From positions 1 to 5,817 of the forward strand of contig JARKQO010000376.1 of the NCBI GenBank assembly GCA_029974855.1: a DNA stretch of 5,817 nt. Reading direction: 5' to 3'. Numbering within the stretch: the stretch's first letter is position 1; the number at the start of each line of letters is the position of its first letter. The translations under genes were made by a program, and so were the position numbers. The notes under the pieces were generated by a model. The model saw only the letters and a list, made by a program, of their open reading frames with translations. It did not search any database and was not told the DNA's origin. Shown here one piece after another: positions 1 through 5,765 of this stretch. This DNA comes from Eubacteriales bacterium. Lineage in GTDB: Bacteria; Bacillota_A; Clostridia; Christensenellales; Aristaeellaceae.

Positions 1-415
1 TTACGGGCCCGCCTTTCAGCACCCGGGCGAACACCCCCTCCCGGGGCATGAAGCAGTCCCCCATGCGCGGGTAGATTTGGCAATGGGTATGGCATTGCAT
101 CCCAATCTGGGTGATTTCCAGCAAAGCCTCTCCCACCGCCAGCCGGGTTCCCACCGGCAAGGCGCAGAAGTCAATGCCGGATACCAGCAGGTTTTCTCCA
201 AAGGCCCCGGCCTGTCCATTGGCCCCCAGGGCGTTAAAGGCCTCCACCTTGTCCAGGCTCAGCAGGCTCACCTGCCGGTGCCAGTCGCCCCCGTGGGCGT
301 CTCCCTCGATTCCCCAGTTTTCTACCAATTGGGCCTGGGGCACCGCCTGCTTCTCCGTGCCCCGGGCGGGGCTGGTGCAAATGGCCCTAATTTCCCCTTG
401 CGTCATCCTTTTCAT
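1..415 (-). CDS. MOSC-domain protein, 3' end cut off by the window edge
   Basis: Reading leftward from the ATG at 415 gives 138 codons with no stop before the window ends, so only the N-terminal part is present. It reads as a MOSC (Moco sulfurase C-terminal) domain: GIEGDAHGGDWHRQVSLL (about residues 35-52), FGENL (72-76), PVGTRLAVGEALLEITQIG (about 87-105), and a Cys-bearing stretch with Cys108, Cys112 and Cys121 followed by MPREGVFARVLKGG. MOSC proteins are linked to handling of sulfur or the finished Mo cofactor; the exact substrate of small bacterial ones is not settled. Stand-alone members are about 145-150 residues, so probably 10 or so residues are missing, unless this is a longer protein such as a MOSC-Mog fusion. 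The ATG at 415 overlaps the moaA stop as ATGA, which favours translational coupling. A second in-frame ATG at 406 is possible, and neither has a convincing Shine-Dalgarno at good spacing. Family assignment is firm; start and full length are not. Confidence 0.88.
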   Translation of the reverse strand, partial: MKRMTQGEIRAICTSPARGTEKQAVPQAQLVENWGIEGDAHGGDWHRQVSLLSLDKVEAFNALGANGQAGAFGENLLVSGIDFCALPVGTRLAVGEALLEITQIGMQCHTHCQIYPRMGDCFMPREGVFARVLKGGPV

Positions 416-1374
416 CCCCCGATGCTGGATAGTCCGGTGAGGCCCCCGTCCTGGCCGCTTTCCAGGCAGTGGCCCGTGGGTTTGGCGGAAATAGCCCGCT
501 CCATGGCCTGGGCAATCTCTTGGTCCCCCGCGCCCGAGCGCAGCAGGGCCCGCAGGTCCACCCCGTCCTCCTGGTACAGGCACAGGCGCAAAAAGCCCTG
601 GCTGCTGAGGCGCACCCGGTTGCAGCCGCCGCAGAAGTGCTCTCCCAAAGGGTTGATGAAGCCGATCCGCCCCAGAAGGGAAGGGCTTTGCCAATACCGG
701 GCCGGGCCGTTGCCCCGGGCGGCGGAGGGAACCAAGTCCGGGTAGGCTTTCCGCAAAGTCTCCAGGATTTCCGCCCCGGGTATCCGCTCCATGTCCTTGG
801 CCGCATCCAGGGGCATCAGCTCAATGAAGCGCACATCCACCGGCAGCTTCCGGGTCATGTCCGCCAGAGGGAGGATTTCATCCTCGTTGAAGCCCCGCAT
901 CAGCACGGCGTTGAGCTTCACAGCCAGGCCTTCGGCCAGGGCGCCCTGAATAGCCGCCAGCACCCTCTCCAGCCCGTCCGTTCCCGTAAGGTCGTGGTAC
1001 CGCTGGGGGGAAAGGGTGTCCAGGCTGATGTTCACCCAGTCCAGCCTGGCAGGCCGCAGGCGCTCCAAGGTTTCGGCCAGCAGCACCCCGTTGGTGGTCA
1101 GGCCCAGGGTCTCCACCCCAGGCACCTCCCGCAGCATTCCCAGGAACTCCGCCGCGCCTTTGCGGGCCAAAGGTTCTCCCCCGGTAACCCGAAAGCGGGT
1201 GATCCCCAGGCTCACCGCGATGCGGCACAGGCGCAAAATCTCCTCGTAGCGCAAAATGGCCTCGTGGGGAACGGTGGGGATATCCTGGGGCATGCAATAG
1301 CGGCAGCGCAGGTTGCACCGGTCCGTGATGGAGATGCGCAGATAGTGGATGTCCCGGCCCAGGGCGTCAAGCAT
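412..1374 (-). CDS. moaA: GTP 3',8-cyclase MoaA (radical SAM, cofactor step 1)
   Basis: MoaA converts GTP to 3',8-cyclo-7,8-dihydro-GTP, the first committed step of Moco synthesis, in the cytoplasm. From the ATG at 1374 the protein is 320 residues, normal for the family. The radical-SAM cluster motif CNLRCRYC gives Cys20, Cys24 and Cys27, preceded by Arg13 in YLRISITDRC. The SAM-binding TGGEP is at 64-68. The second 4Fe-4S site is present as CX2CX13C (Cys248, Cys251, Cys265), with Arg253 and Arg255 in CNRVRL matching GTP-binding arginines known in the family. The protein ends in the essential Gly-Gly (SSIGG). All catalytic features seem intact. The frame is open upstream to 1440, but the start at 1374 is chosen because it has a strong ribosome binding site (1379-1386) and begins in the usual place before the first cluster. 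It overlaps the end of moaC by 8 bp and shares ATGA with the MOSC gene downstream. Confidence 0.97.
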   Translation of the reverse strand: MLDALGRDIHYLRISITDRCNLRCRYCMPQDIPTVPHEAILRYEEILRLCRIAVSLGITRFRVTGGEPLARKGAAEFLGMLREVPGVETLGLTTNGVLLAETLERLRPARLDWVNISLDTLSPQRYHDLTGTDGLERVLAAIQGALAEGLAVKLNAVLMRGFNEDEILPLADMTRKLPVDVRFIELMPLDAAKDMERIPGAEILETLRKAYPDLVPSAARGNGPARYWQSPSLLGRIGFINPLGEHFCGGCNRVRLSSQGFLRLCLYQEDGVDLRALLRSGAGDQEIAQAMERAISAKPTGHCLESGQDGGLTGLSSIGG

Positions 1375-1855
1375 TGTGCTCCTCCCGCAGGTAATGGCCG
1401 CTCTTGCCCCCCCGCTTTTCCAGCAGCCGTATCTCACCAATGACCATGGCCTTGTCGAGGGCCTTGCACATATCGTACACCGTCAGCAGCGCCGCCGTGG
1501 CCCCGCACAGGGCTTCCATCTCCACGCCGGTCTGCCCGGCGCATTGGGCCGTGCACACGGCCTGGAGGCTGTGCCCTTCATCGTCCCACAGAAACTCGAT
1601 CCCCACCTGGGACAGCGGCACGGGATGGCACAGGGGAATGGTTTCGGAAGTCCTTTTGGCAGCCAGAATCCCCGCCACCCGGGCCACGGCCAAGGCGTCG
1701 CCCTTGGGCAGGCCGTTGTTTCGCAAGGCCCCGTAGCATTCCGGGGACATGGTAATCCGCCCCGCGGCTTTGGCAAGGCGCTGGGTCACGGGCTTGTCCC
1801 CCACGTCCACCATCACGGCATGGCCCTGTTCGTCCAGGTGCGTCCAGCCCGTCAT
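1367..1855 (-). CDS. moaC: Cyclic pyranopterin monophosphate synthase MoaC
   Basis: MoaC turns the MoaA product into cPMP, so this gene and moaA together complete the first stage of Moco synthesis. The protein is 162 residues, the usual length. The numbering runs parallel to E. coli MoaC as I recall it: Lys51 in LPKGDALAVARVAGI, Cys76-His77 in IPLCHP, Glu112 and Glu114 in TGVEMEAL, Asp128 and Lys131 in VYDMCKAL, and Lys147 ahead of GGKSG (149-153). All of these active-site residues are present. The frame is open 20 codons further upstream, to an ATG at 1915, but that stretch lies inside the preceding gene and does not resemble MoaC. The ATG at 1855 sits 2 bp after that gene's TAA and has GGAAGGGG upstream at 1865-1872. 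MoaC and MoaA overlap by 8 bp, which suggests coupled, near-equal expression. Confidence 0.97.
   Translation of the reverse strand: MTGWTHLDEQGHAVMVDVGDKPVTQRLAKAAGRITMSPECYGALRNNGLPKGDALAVARVAGILAAKRTSETIPLCHPVPLSQVGIEFLWDDEGHSLQAVCTAQCAGQTGVEMEALCGATAALLTVYDMCKALDKAMVIGEIRLLEKRGGKSGHYLREEHNA
1379..1386 (-). promoter_or_regulatory. Ribosome binding site of moaA, inside the end of moaC
   Basis: The minus strand reads GGGAGGAG, 4 bases before the ATG at 1374 (6 counted from the GGAGG core). It encodes the REE near the MoaC C-terminus and fixes the moaA start against the longer open frame from 1440. Confidence 0.85.
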
Positions 1856-1857
1856 GC

Positions 1858-2880
1858 TTACACGCCCCTTCCAAAGCCGCAGTTGGGGAAGATACAGGGT
1901 TCGCAGTTCAGGCACAGGCCCCCGTGGCCCAGGCCCGCCAGCTCCTCGGGGGTCACGGCCAACCCTGCCAGCAGCCTCGGCAGCACCAAATCAAAAATGG
2001 TGCGCTTGGCATACATCACGCAGCCCGGAAGGCCCAGCACCGGTACCCCCTGGGCATAGGCCAGCATGAACATGGCCCCCGGCAACACCGGCGCGCCGTA
2101 GCTGACCACCTTATCCGTGGCGTTTTTGATAGCCAAGGGCGTGCGGTCGTCCGGGTCCACGCTCATGCCCCCGGTGCACAGCACCATCTGGGCCCCTTGG
2201 GCCACCATGTCCCGGATGGCCTGGGTAATCTTCTGGGAATCGTCCCCCGGCATCTCATGCCAGGCAATCTGGCTGCCGTGCTCCTCCAGCTTGCGGATCA
2301 GCACCGGGGTGAACCCGTCTTGAATGCGTCCCCCGGCCACCTCGCTGCCGGTGGTGACCACGCCCACCCGAAGCTTCCGGTAGGGATGAAGGGCCAGCAG
2401 CGGGCTGTCTCCCGCAGCCTCTTTCGCCCGCTCCATCTTTTCCCCCTCAATGATCAGCGGGATCACCCGCATCCCCGCCAGCTTGTCCCCCTTTTTCACC
2501 GGGGAATGGCTGAGCCGGGTGGCGATCATCATCTCCCCCAGGCTGTTGATTCGCCGCAGGGCTTCCACATCCACGGTGAACAGGCCGTCCACTTCCGCTG
2601 TCAGCTCAATTTTCCCCTCCACAGGCTGGGAAGCATGCATATGCTCCCCTTGGGCAATGCCGCGCAGCACCTGGGCGGCCTCGTCCTCATGGAGCATGCC
2701 GGGGGTCATTTCCCACACGTAGAGGTGCTCCTTGCCCATGTCCAGCAGCAATTCGATGTCCTCCGGACGCACCACATGCCCCTTGCGGAAGGCCGCACCC
2801 TTGTACTTCCCCGGCACGATCCGGGTCAGATCATGGCAGAGCACATGCCCTACCGCGTCCCGGGTGTCAATCAGCTTCAT
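1858..2880 (-). CDS. MoeA/MoaB-like molybdopterin-binding protein with Cys-rich tail
   Basis: This 340-residue protein has a MoCF-type molybdopterin-binding domain over roughly residues 168-310: GVVTTGSEV at 173-181, CTGGMSVDPDDRTP at 235-248 and PVLGLPG at 280-286. These match the TGG...D.TP pterin-binding signature shared by MoaB, MogA, MoeA and CinA. The N-terminal 165 residues (for example FRKGH at 31-35, EDIELLLDMGK at 40-50, HLYVWE at 52-57) are not the standard MoeA N-terminal domains, and the protein is shorter than full MoeA (about 400). I recall similar proteins in Clostridia annotated simply as molybdopterin-binding. The C-terminus carries CX2CX2CX4C (Cys323, 326, 329, 334), which could bind a metal or an Fe-S cluster. 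A role in adenylylation, metal insertion or cofactor storage is inference. The start at 2880 is chosen over 2961 because AAAGGAGG and GAGGG precede it and MKLIDTRDAVGHVLCHD is a natural N-terminus. It overlaps the regulator gene by 14 bp. Confidence 0.87.
   Translation of the reverse strand: MKLIDTRDAVGHVLCHDLTRIVPGKYKGAAFRKGHVVRPEDIELLLDMGKEHLYVWEMTPGMLHEDEAAQVLRGIAQGEHMHASQPVEGKIELTAEVDGLFTVDVEALRRINSLGEMMIATRLSHSPVKKGDKLAGMRVIPLIIEGEKMERAKEAAGDSPLLALHPYRKLRVGVVTTGSEVAGGRIQDGFTPVLIRKLEEHGSQIAWHEMPGDDSQKITQAIRDMVAQGAQMVLCTGGMSVDPDDRTPLAIKNATDKVVSYGAPVLPGAMFMLAYAQGVPVLGLPGCVMYAKRTIFDLVLPRLLAGLAVTPEELAGLGHGGLCLNCEPCIFPNCGFGRGV
1865..1872 (-). promoter_or_regulatory. Ribosome binding site of moaC
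   Basis: The minus strand reads GGAAGGGG, 9 bases before the ATG at 1855, within the last codons of the preceding gene. It is weaker than its neighbours but supports 1855 as the start instead of 1915. Confidence 0.6.
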
Positions 2881-3262
2881 CAGCGCCCTCGGCCTCCTTT
2901 GGAAAATGGCGGCGGAAAATCTCCAGCACCGCCGCGCGGCATTCGGTTTCGTAGTCCTCAAAGCGCCTGAGCAGCTCCTCCCCCTGATGGGTCAGGGTAG
3001 TTTCCCCGCCGCTTTTGCCGCCGGTTTTGCGGCAGAGCACCGGAAAGCCCACCTCCTTTTCCAGGGTGTTGAGAATGCGCCAAGCCTTGCTATAGCTCAT
3101 CTCCATCTCCTCGCAGGCCAAGCGTACCGAGCCGTGTTTGTGGACCAGGCGCAGCATATCCCGGCAGCCGGGCCCCAGAAAGCGCACGTTCTTGGCAATC
3201 TGCAATTTCACCAGGGGATACCAGGATTCCCGGACCTCCTCCGGCGCATTTTCTTCGGCCAT
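2867..3262 (-). CDS. ModE-type winged-helix regulator, DNA-binding domain only
   Basis: This 131-residue protein corresponds to the N-terminal DNA-binding domain of ModE. The helix-turn-helix covers about residues 44-69, with EMSYSKAWRILNTLEKE resembling the recognition-helix region of E. coli ModE (ISYKSAW). The wing has TGGKSGGETTLTHQGEELL (80-98), parallel to the GGKGGGGAVLT of ModE. After a short C-terminal helix (about 100-120) the protein ends in an acidic tail, with no Mop/TOBE domains, which are the molybdate sensor in classical ModE. It is probably a dimeric DNA-binding regulator of this operon, responding to Mo or cofactor status by an unknown route. Whether it represses or activates cannot be read from the sequence. 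The ATG at 3262 lies 3 bp after the modC stop and has a very strong ribosome binding site. The position between transporter and cofactor genes supports the role. An alternative label would be a LysR-type HTH protein. Confidence 0.88.
   Translation of the reverse strand: MAEENAPEEVRESWYPLVKLQIAKNVRFLGPGCRDMLRLVHKHGSVRLACEEMEMSYSKAWRILNTLEKEVGFPVLCRKTGGKSGGETTLTHQGEELLRRFEDYETECRAAVLEIFRRHFPKEAEGADEAD
2886..2900 (-). promoter_or_regulatory. Double ribosome binding site of the molybdopterin-binding protein
   Basis: The minus strand carries AAAGGAGG (2893-2900) and a second GAGGG (2886-2890) at about 12 and 5 bases before the ATG at 2880, inside the end of the regulator gene. They favour 2880 over the upstream in-frame ATG at 2961. 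Confidence 0.75.
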
Positions 3263-3265
3263 GGC

Positions 3266-4300
3266 TTACACCTCCCCTTTGAGAAGCAAAATATCCTCCG
3301 GGGCTATGGACAGGGCGGCGGGCAATTCCGCCCCCTTCAGCAGCCGCGCCCACAGGGGCGTGGCCTGGGGCGCGTCCCCCAGCCGCACCCGGGCGCTGTA
3401 AGCGTCCATTTCCTCCAGCCTTTCCAAACAGGCGAAGGGGAAGCGGTTGACCCCCTGTGGGCTGTTCACAGGCCGCAGGCTGTTTTCCCGAACCCCGACG
3501 GCGGTGGTATCCTCCGCAACGGGCCCGGCTGCCACCATCTCCACGCCCCAGTCCAAAGCCAGCAGCCGGTTCCCACCCAAGGCCCTGGCCCTGGAGATGT
3601 TCCGGCACCCCGTGAGGCGGGCGGCCTGCACCAGCCCGGGCTGGGCGAACAGGGCCTTGATCTCCCCCTGGGCGATGCACCGCCCCTGGTCAAACACAGC
3701 CAGGCTGTGGCACAGGTGGTAGGCCTCCCGCTGGTCGTGGGTCACCAGCACCACGGGGCCCCCAAAGTCCCGCAGCATCTCTTGCAGCTCCAGCTGCATC
3801 TGCTCCCGCATGCCCGCGTCCAAGGCGGAAAAAGGCTCGTCCAGCAGCAGCGCCTCCGGCGCGGCCGCCAAGCACCGGGCCACCGCCACCCGCTGCTGCT
3901 GCCCGCCGGACAGCTGGCTGGGATAGCGCCGCTCCAGCCCCAGCAGCTGAAAGCGCTCCATCAGGGCTCCCACGCTGCCTTTGCGCAGTTCCCTGGGCAG
4001 GGCGCAGCCGATGTTCTCCGCCACGGTCATGTTGGGAAACAGGGCGTAGTGCTGAAACAGATACCCCACCCGCCGCTCCTGGGGGCGCAGGGCAATCCCC
4101 TTGGAAGCATCATACAACACCCGGCCCGATAATTCAATGCGCCCCTCCTGGGGCTCGTCGATGCCCGCCACGCACCGCAGCGCCATGCTTTTGCCGCTGC
4201 CCGAAGCGCCCAGAATGCCCAGCACCCCTTTGGATGCGGAGAAGGCGGCGTCCAGGGTGAAGCCCTTCAACCGCCGCCGCAGTTGCACCTGAAGCTCCAT
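3266..4300 (-). CDS. modC: Molybdate ABC transporter ATP-binding protein ModC
   Basis: ModC is the ATPase that powers molybdate import through ModB at the inner face of the membrane. The protein is 344 residues. The nucleotide-binding domain (about 1-225) is complete: Walker A GASGSGKS at 31-38, Q-loop Gln83 in YLFQHYALFP, ABC signature LSGGQQQR at 130-137, Walker B LLLDEP at 151-156, D-loop SALD at 158-161 and H-loop His188 in VTHDQREA. The C-terminal region (about 230-344) begins with TGCRNIS and contains VGVRENSLRPV and a final SIAPEDILLL that resembles a degenerate TOBE/Mop-type regulatory domain, so self-regulation by molybdate is possible but not shown. The ATG at 4300 is 1 bp from the modB stop and is preceded by GGGAGGAG at 4308-4315. 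From sequence alone sulfate or tungstate transport ATPases look similar; the neighbours fix the molybdate assignment. Confidence 0.95.
   Translation of the reverse strand: MELQVQLRRRLKGFTLDAAFSASKGVLGILGASGSGKSMALRCVAGIDEPQEGRIELSGRVLYDASKGIALRPQERRVGYLFQHYALFPNMTVAENIGCALPRELRKGSVGALMERFQLLGLERRYPSQLSGGQQQRVAVARCLAAAPEALLLDEPFSALDAGMREQMQLELQEMLRDFGGPVVLVTHDQREAYHLCHSLAVFDQGRCIAQGEIKALFAQPGLVQAARLTGCRNISRARALGGNRLLALDWGVEMVAAGPVAEDTTAVGVRENSLRPVNSPQGVNRFPFACLERLEEMDAYSARVRLGDAPQATPLWARLLKGAELPAALSIAPEDILLLKGEV
3269..3277 (-). promoter_or_regulatory. Ribosome binding site of the ModE-type regulator
   Basis: The minus strand reads GGGGAGGTG, 6 bases before the ATG at 3262 and directly before the TAA of modC. 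This is one of the best sites in the window and supports the start of this small gene. Confidence 0.85.
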
Positions 4301-4301
4301 G

Positions 4302-4985
4302 CTACAGCTCCTCCCGGCGGATGAGGGAGCCTTTGCCGCCGGACAGGGCCCCCATGCCCAGCAGCGCCAGCAGCGAAACCCCCAGCAAAATCAACACGTA
4401 GTCCTGAGCCCCCTCCATGTCCCCCCCGGACACCGCGGAATAGATGGCCAAAGGAAGGGTCCGGGTCTTTCCCTGAATGTTCCCCGCGATCATGGCCGTG
4501 GCCCCAAACTCCCCCAGGCCCCGGGCAAAGGCCAGCACCGCCCCGGACATCACCCCAGGCAAGGCCATGGGCAGCTCCACCCGCAGGAAAATCCACCCCT
4601 CTCCGCGCCCCAAAGTCCGGGCCGCGTCCAGCAAGGAGGCATCCACCTGGCGCAGGGCCCCCCGGGCGGAGCGGTACATCAAAGGAAAGCTGAGCACAAA
4701 GGCCGCCAGCACCGTAGCCTCCCAGGAGAAGGCGATCTTCACCCCGAAATACTCCAGAAGAAATTGGCCGATGGGGCGCTTCACCCCAAAGATGTACAAT
4801 AAAAAGAAGCCCGCCACTGTGGGCGGCAGCACCATGGGCAAGGTGCACAGCCCGTCCACCAGCGCCCGGAGCCAGGGCCTGCGGATGGCGGCCACGGCCT
4901 TCGCCGCCAGCAGCCCCAGCACGAAGGTGAGGCTGATGGAGGCGAAGGCCGTTTTGATGGAAATCAAAATCGGCGAAAGATTCAT
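4302..4985 (-). CDS. modB: Molybdate ABC transporter permease ModB
   Basis: ModB forms the membrane channel for molybdate. The protein is 227 residues, typical for the family, with about five hydrophobic segments (roughly 5-33, 44-68, 88-106, 142-166, 195-214). The EAA-type coupling motif that contacts ModC is seen at about 120-139 (DAARTLGRGEGW...VELP), and the family hallmark GLGEFGATAMIAGN follows at 156-169, very close to E. coli ModB. The ATG at 4985 lies 3 bp after the modA stop. No Shine-Dalgarno is visible before it, so translation probably depends on ribosomes finishing modA. The last codons of modB contain the ribosome binding site for modC. Confidence 0.96.
   Translation of the reverse strand: MNLSPILISIKTAFASISLTFVLGLLAAKAVAAIRRPWLRALVDGLCTLPMVLPPTVAGFFLLYIFGVKRPIGQFLLEYFGVKIAFSWEATVLAAFVLSFPLMYRSARGALRQVDASLLDAARTLGRGEGWIFLRVELPMALPGVMSGAVLAFARGLGEFGATAMIAGNIQGKTRTLPLAIYSAVSGGDMEGAQDYVLILLGVSLLALLGMGALSGGKGSLIRREEL
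4308..4315 (-). promoter_or_regulatory. Ribosome binding site of modC, inside the end of modB
   Basis: The minus strand reads GGGAGGAG, 7 bases before the modC ATG at 4300. It encodes part of the final RREEL of ModB. The identical octamer precedes moaA. Confidence 0.85.
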
Positions 4986-4988
4986 GGG

Positions 4989-5765
4989 TTACGGATTGCG
5001 GCTGAAGCCATAGGCCTCAAACACGGCCAGGGCTTCGTCGGACTTCAGGAAATCCAGGAAGGCCTGGGCCGCTTCCTTGTGCTGGGAGGCCGCCACCATG
5101 CCCACAGGATAGATGACCTGCTGGGCCAGGCTGCCCTCGGGGGCCTCGCACAGCACCTTCACCTGATCGGTGGAGGCCGCGTCTGTGGCGTAGACGATGC
5201 CCACGTCCGCGCTGCCCTCGGCAACCCAGCTCAGCACCTCCGTCACGTTGGTGCCCAAGCTGGCCTTGGCCAGGGCCTGGTCCCAAATGCCCAGGCTGGT
5301 GAGGGCTTCCTGGGCATACTGCCCCACCGGAACGCTGGCGGGGTCCCCCAGGGCGATGATATCCGCCTCCACGATCCGCTCAAAGGAATCGATGGGGGTG
5401 GCGGAGTCCGCCGGGGCGATCAGCACGATGCGGTTCACCAGCAGCGGGGTCACGGAGGCTTCCTCCACCAAGGACTGCTCCGCCAGGGCCTTCATCTGCT
5501 TCGTGGCCGCGGACATGAACACATCCGCCTCCAGGCCTTCCTCAATCTGGGTTTGAAGCTTGCCGGAGCTGTCGTAGGTTCCCTCCACATGGATGCCTGG
5601 GTTGGCCGCCTCAAACATAGGAATCAACTGCTCTGTGAATACGTTTTCCAGGCTGGCCGCCGCCGCCACCAAAATGGTGGTCTGCTCCTGGGCCATGGCC
5701 GCCCCCGAAACCAACATCGTCAATACCAGCACCCCCGCCATTGCCATTGCCGCTCTCCGCTTCAT
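4989..5765 (-). CDS. modA: Molybdate-binding protein ModA (extracytoplasmic)
   Basis: ModA captures molybdate outside the membrane and delivers it to ModBC. From the ATG at 5765 the protein has 258 residues. The N-terminus is a Sec signal peptide: MKRR, a hydrophobic core (about 7-22), and a likely type I cleavage site after AMA (Ala25). There is no lipobox cysteine. Ligand residues can be matched to E. coli ModA: Ser38 in AAAASLENVF, Ser67 in YDSSGKL, the backbone at Val147 in DPASVPVGQYA, Val174 in GTNVTEVLSWV, and Tyr192 in DVGIVYATDA. This pattern fits the ModA family rather than TupA or WtpA, though tungstate may also bind. An in-frame ATG at 5789 would add eight residues, but it has no ribosome binding site and would place the real site AGAGGTG inside the gene. 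The start at 5765 is therefore preferred. It is the first gene of the cluster. Confidence 0.95.
   Translation of the reverse strand: MKRRAAMAMAGVLVLTMLVSGAAMAQEQTTILVAAAASLENVFTEQLIPMFEAANPGIHVEGTYDSSGKLQTQIEEGLEADVFMSAATKQMKALAEQSLVEEASVTPLLVNRIVLIAPADSATPIDSFERIVEADIIALGDPASVPVGQYAQEALTSLGIWDQALAKASLGTNVTEVLSWVAEGSADVGIVYATDAASTDQVKVLCEAPEGSLAQQVIYPVGMVAASQHKEAAQAFLDFLKSDEALAVFEAYGFSRNP

Larger units (their letters stand above)
1..5765 (-). other. Eight-gene molybdate uptake and Moco synthesis operon (partial)
   Basis: The order is modA-modB-modC-regulator-MoeA-like-moaC-moaA-MOSC. Junctions in that order are gaps of 3, 1 and 3 bp, then a 14 bp overlap, a 2 bp gap, an 8 bp overlap and a 4 bp ATGA overlap. 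No internal hairpin terminator or spacer that could hold a promoter is seen between genes. Co-transcription is inferred from this spacing; the right-hand promoter and left-hand end are not in the window. Confidence 0.85.

Noticed and set aside
16..219. 67-codon minus-strand open frame, and the apparent TAA at 1-3
   Set aside because: Both are in the wrong frame for the MOSC protein, which is read with codon first bases at 415, 412 and so on down to 4. The TAA at 1-3 is therefore not its stop.
469..1443. 324-codon open frame on the plus strand
   Set aside because: It covers moaA in antisense, which has complete radical-SAM and C-terminal cluster motifs. The plus-strand product has low complexity.
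2881..2961. Possible 27-residue N-terminal extension of the molybdopterin-binding protein
   Set aside because: The extension (MRTTKPNAARRCW...) lies wholly inside the regulator gene, resembles antisense-like Arg-rich filler and has no good ribosome binding site, while the ATG at 2880 does.
1924..2970. 348-codon open frame on the plus strand
   Set aside because: It is the antisense shadow of the molybdopterin-binding protein gene, with a His/Gln/Pro-rich translation and no motif.
2732..4132. 466-codon open frame on the plus strand
   Set aside because: It lies antisense to modC, the regulator and the start of the MoeA-like gene, all of which have clear family motifs and ribosome binding sites. 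Its translation is rich in Pro, Gln, Gly and His with no recognisable domain, as expected for the antisense of GC-rich coding DNA.
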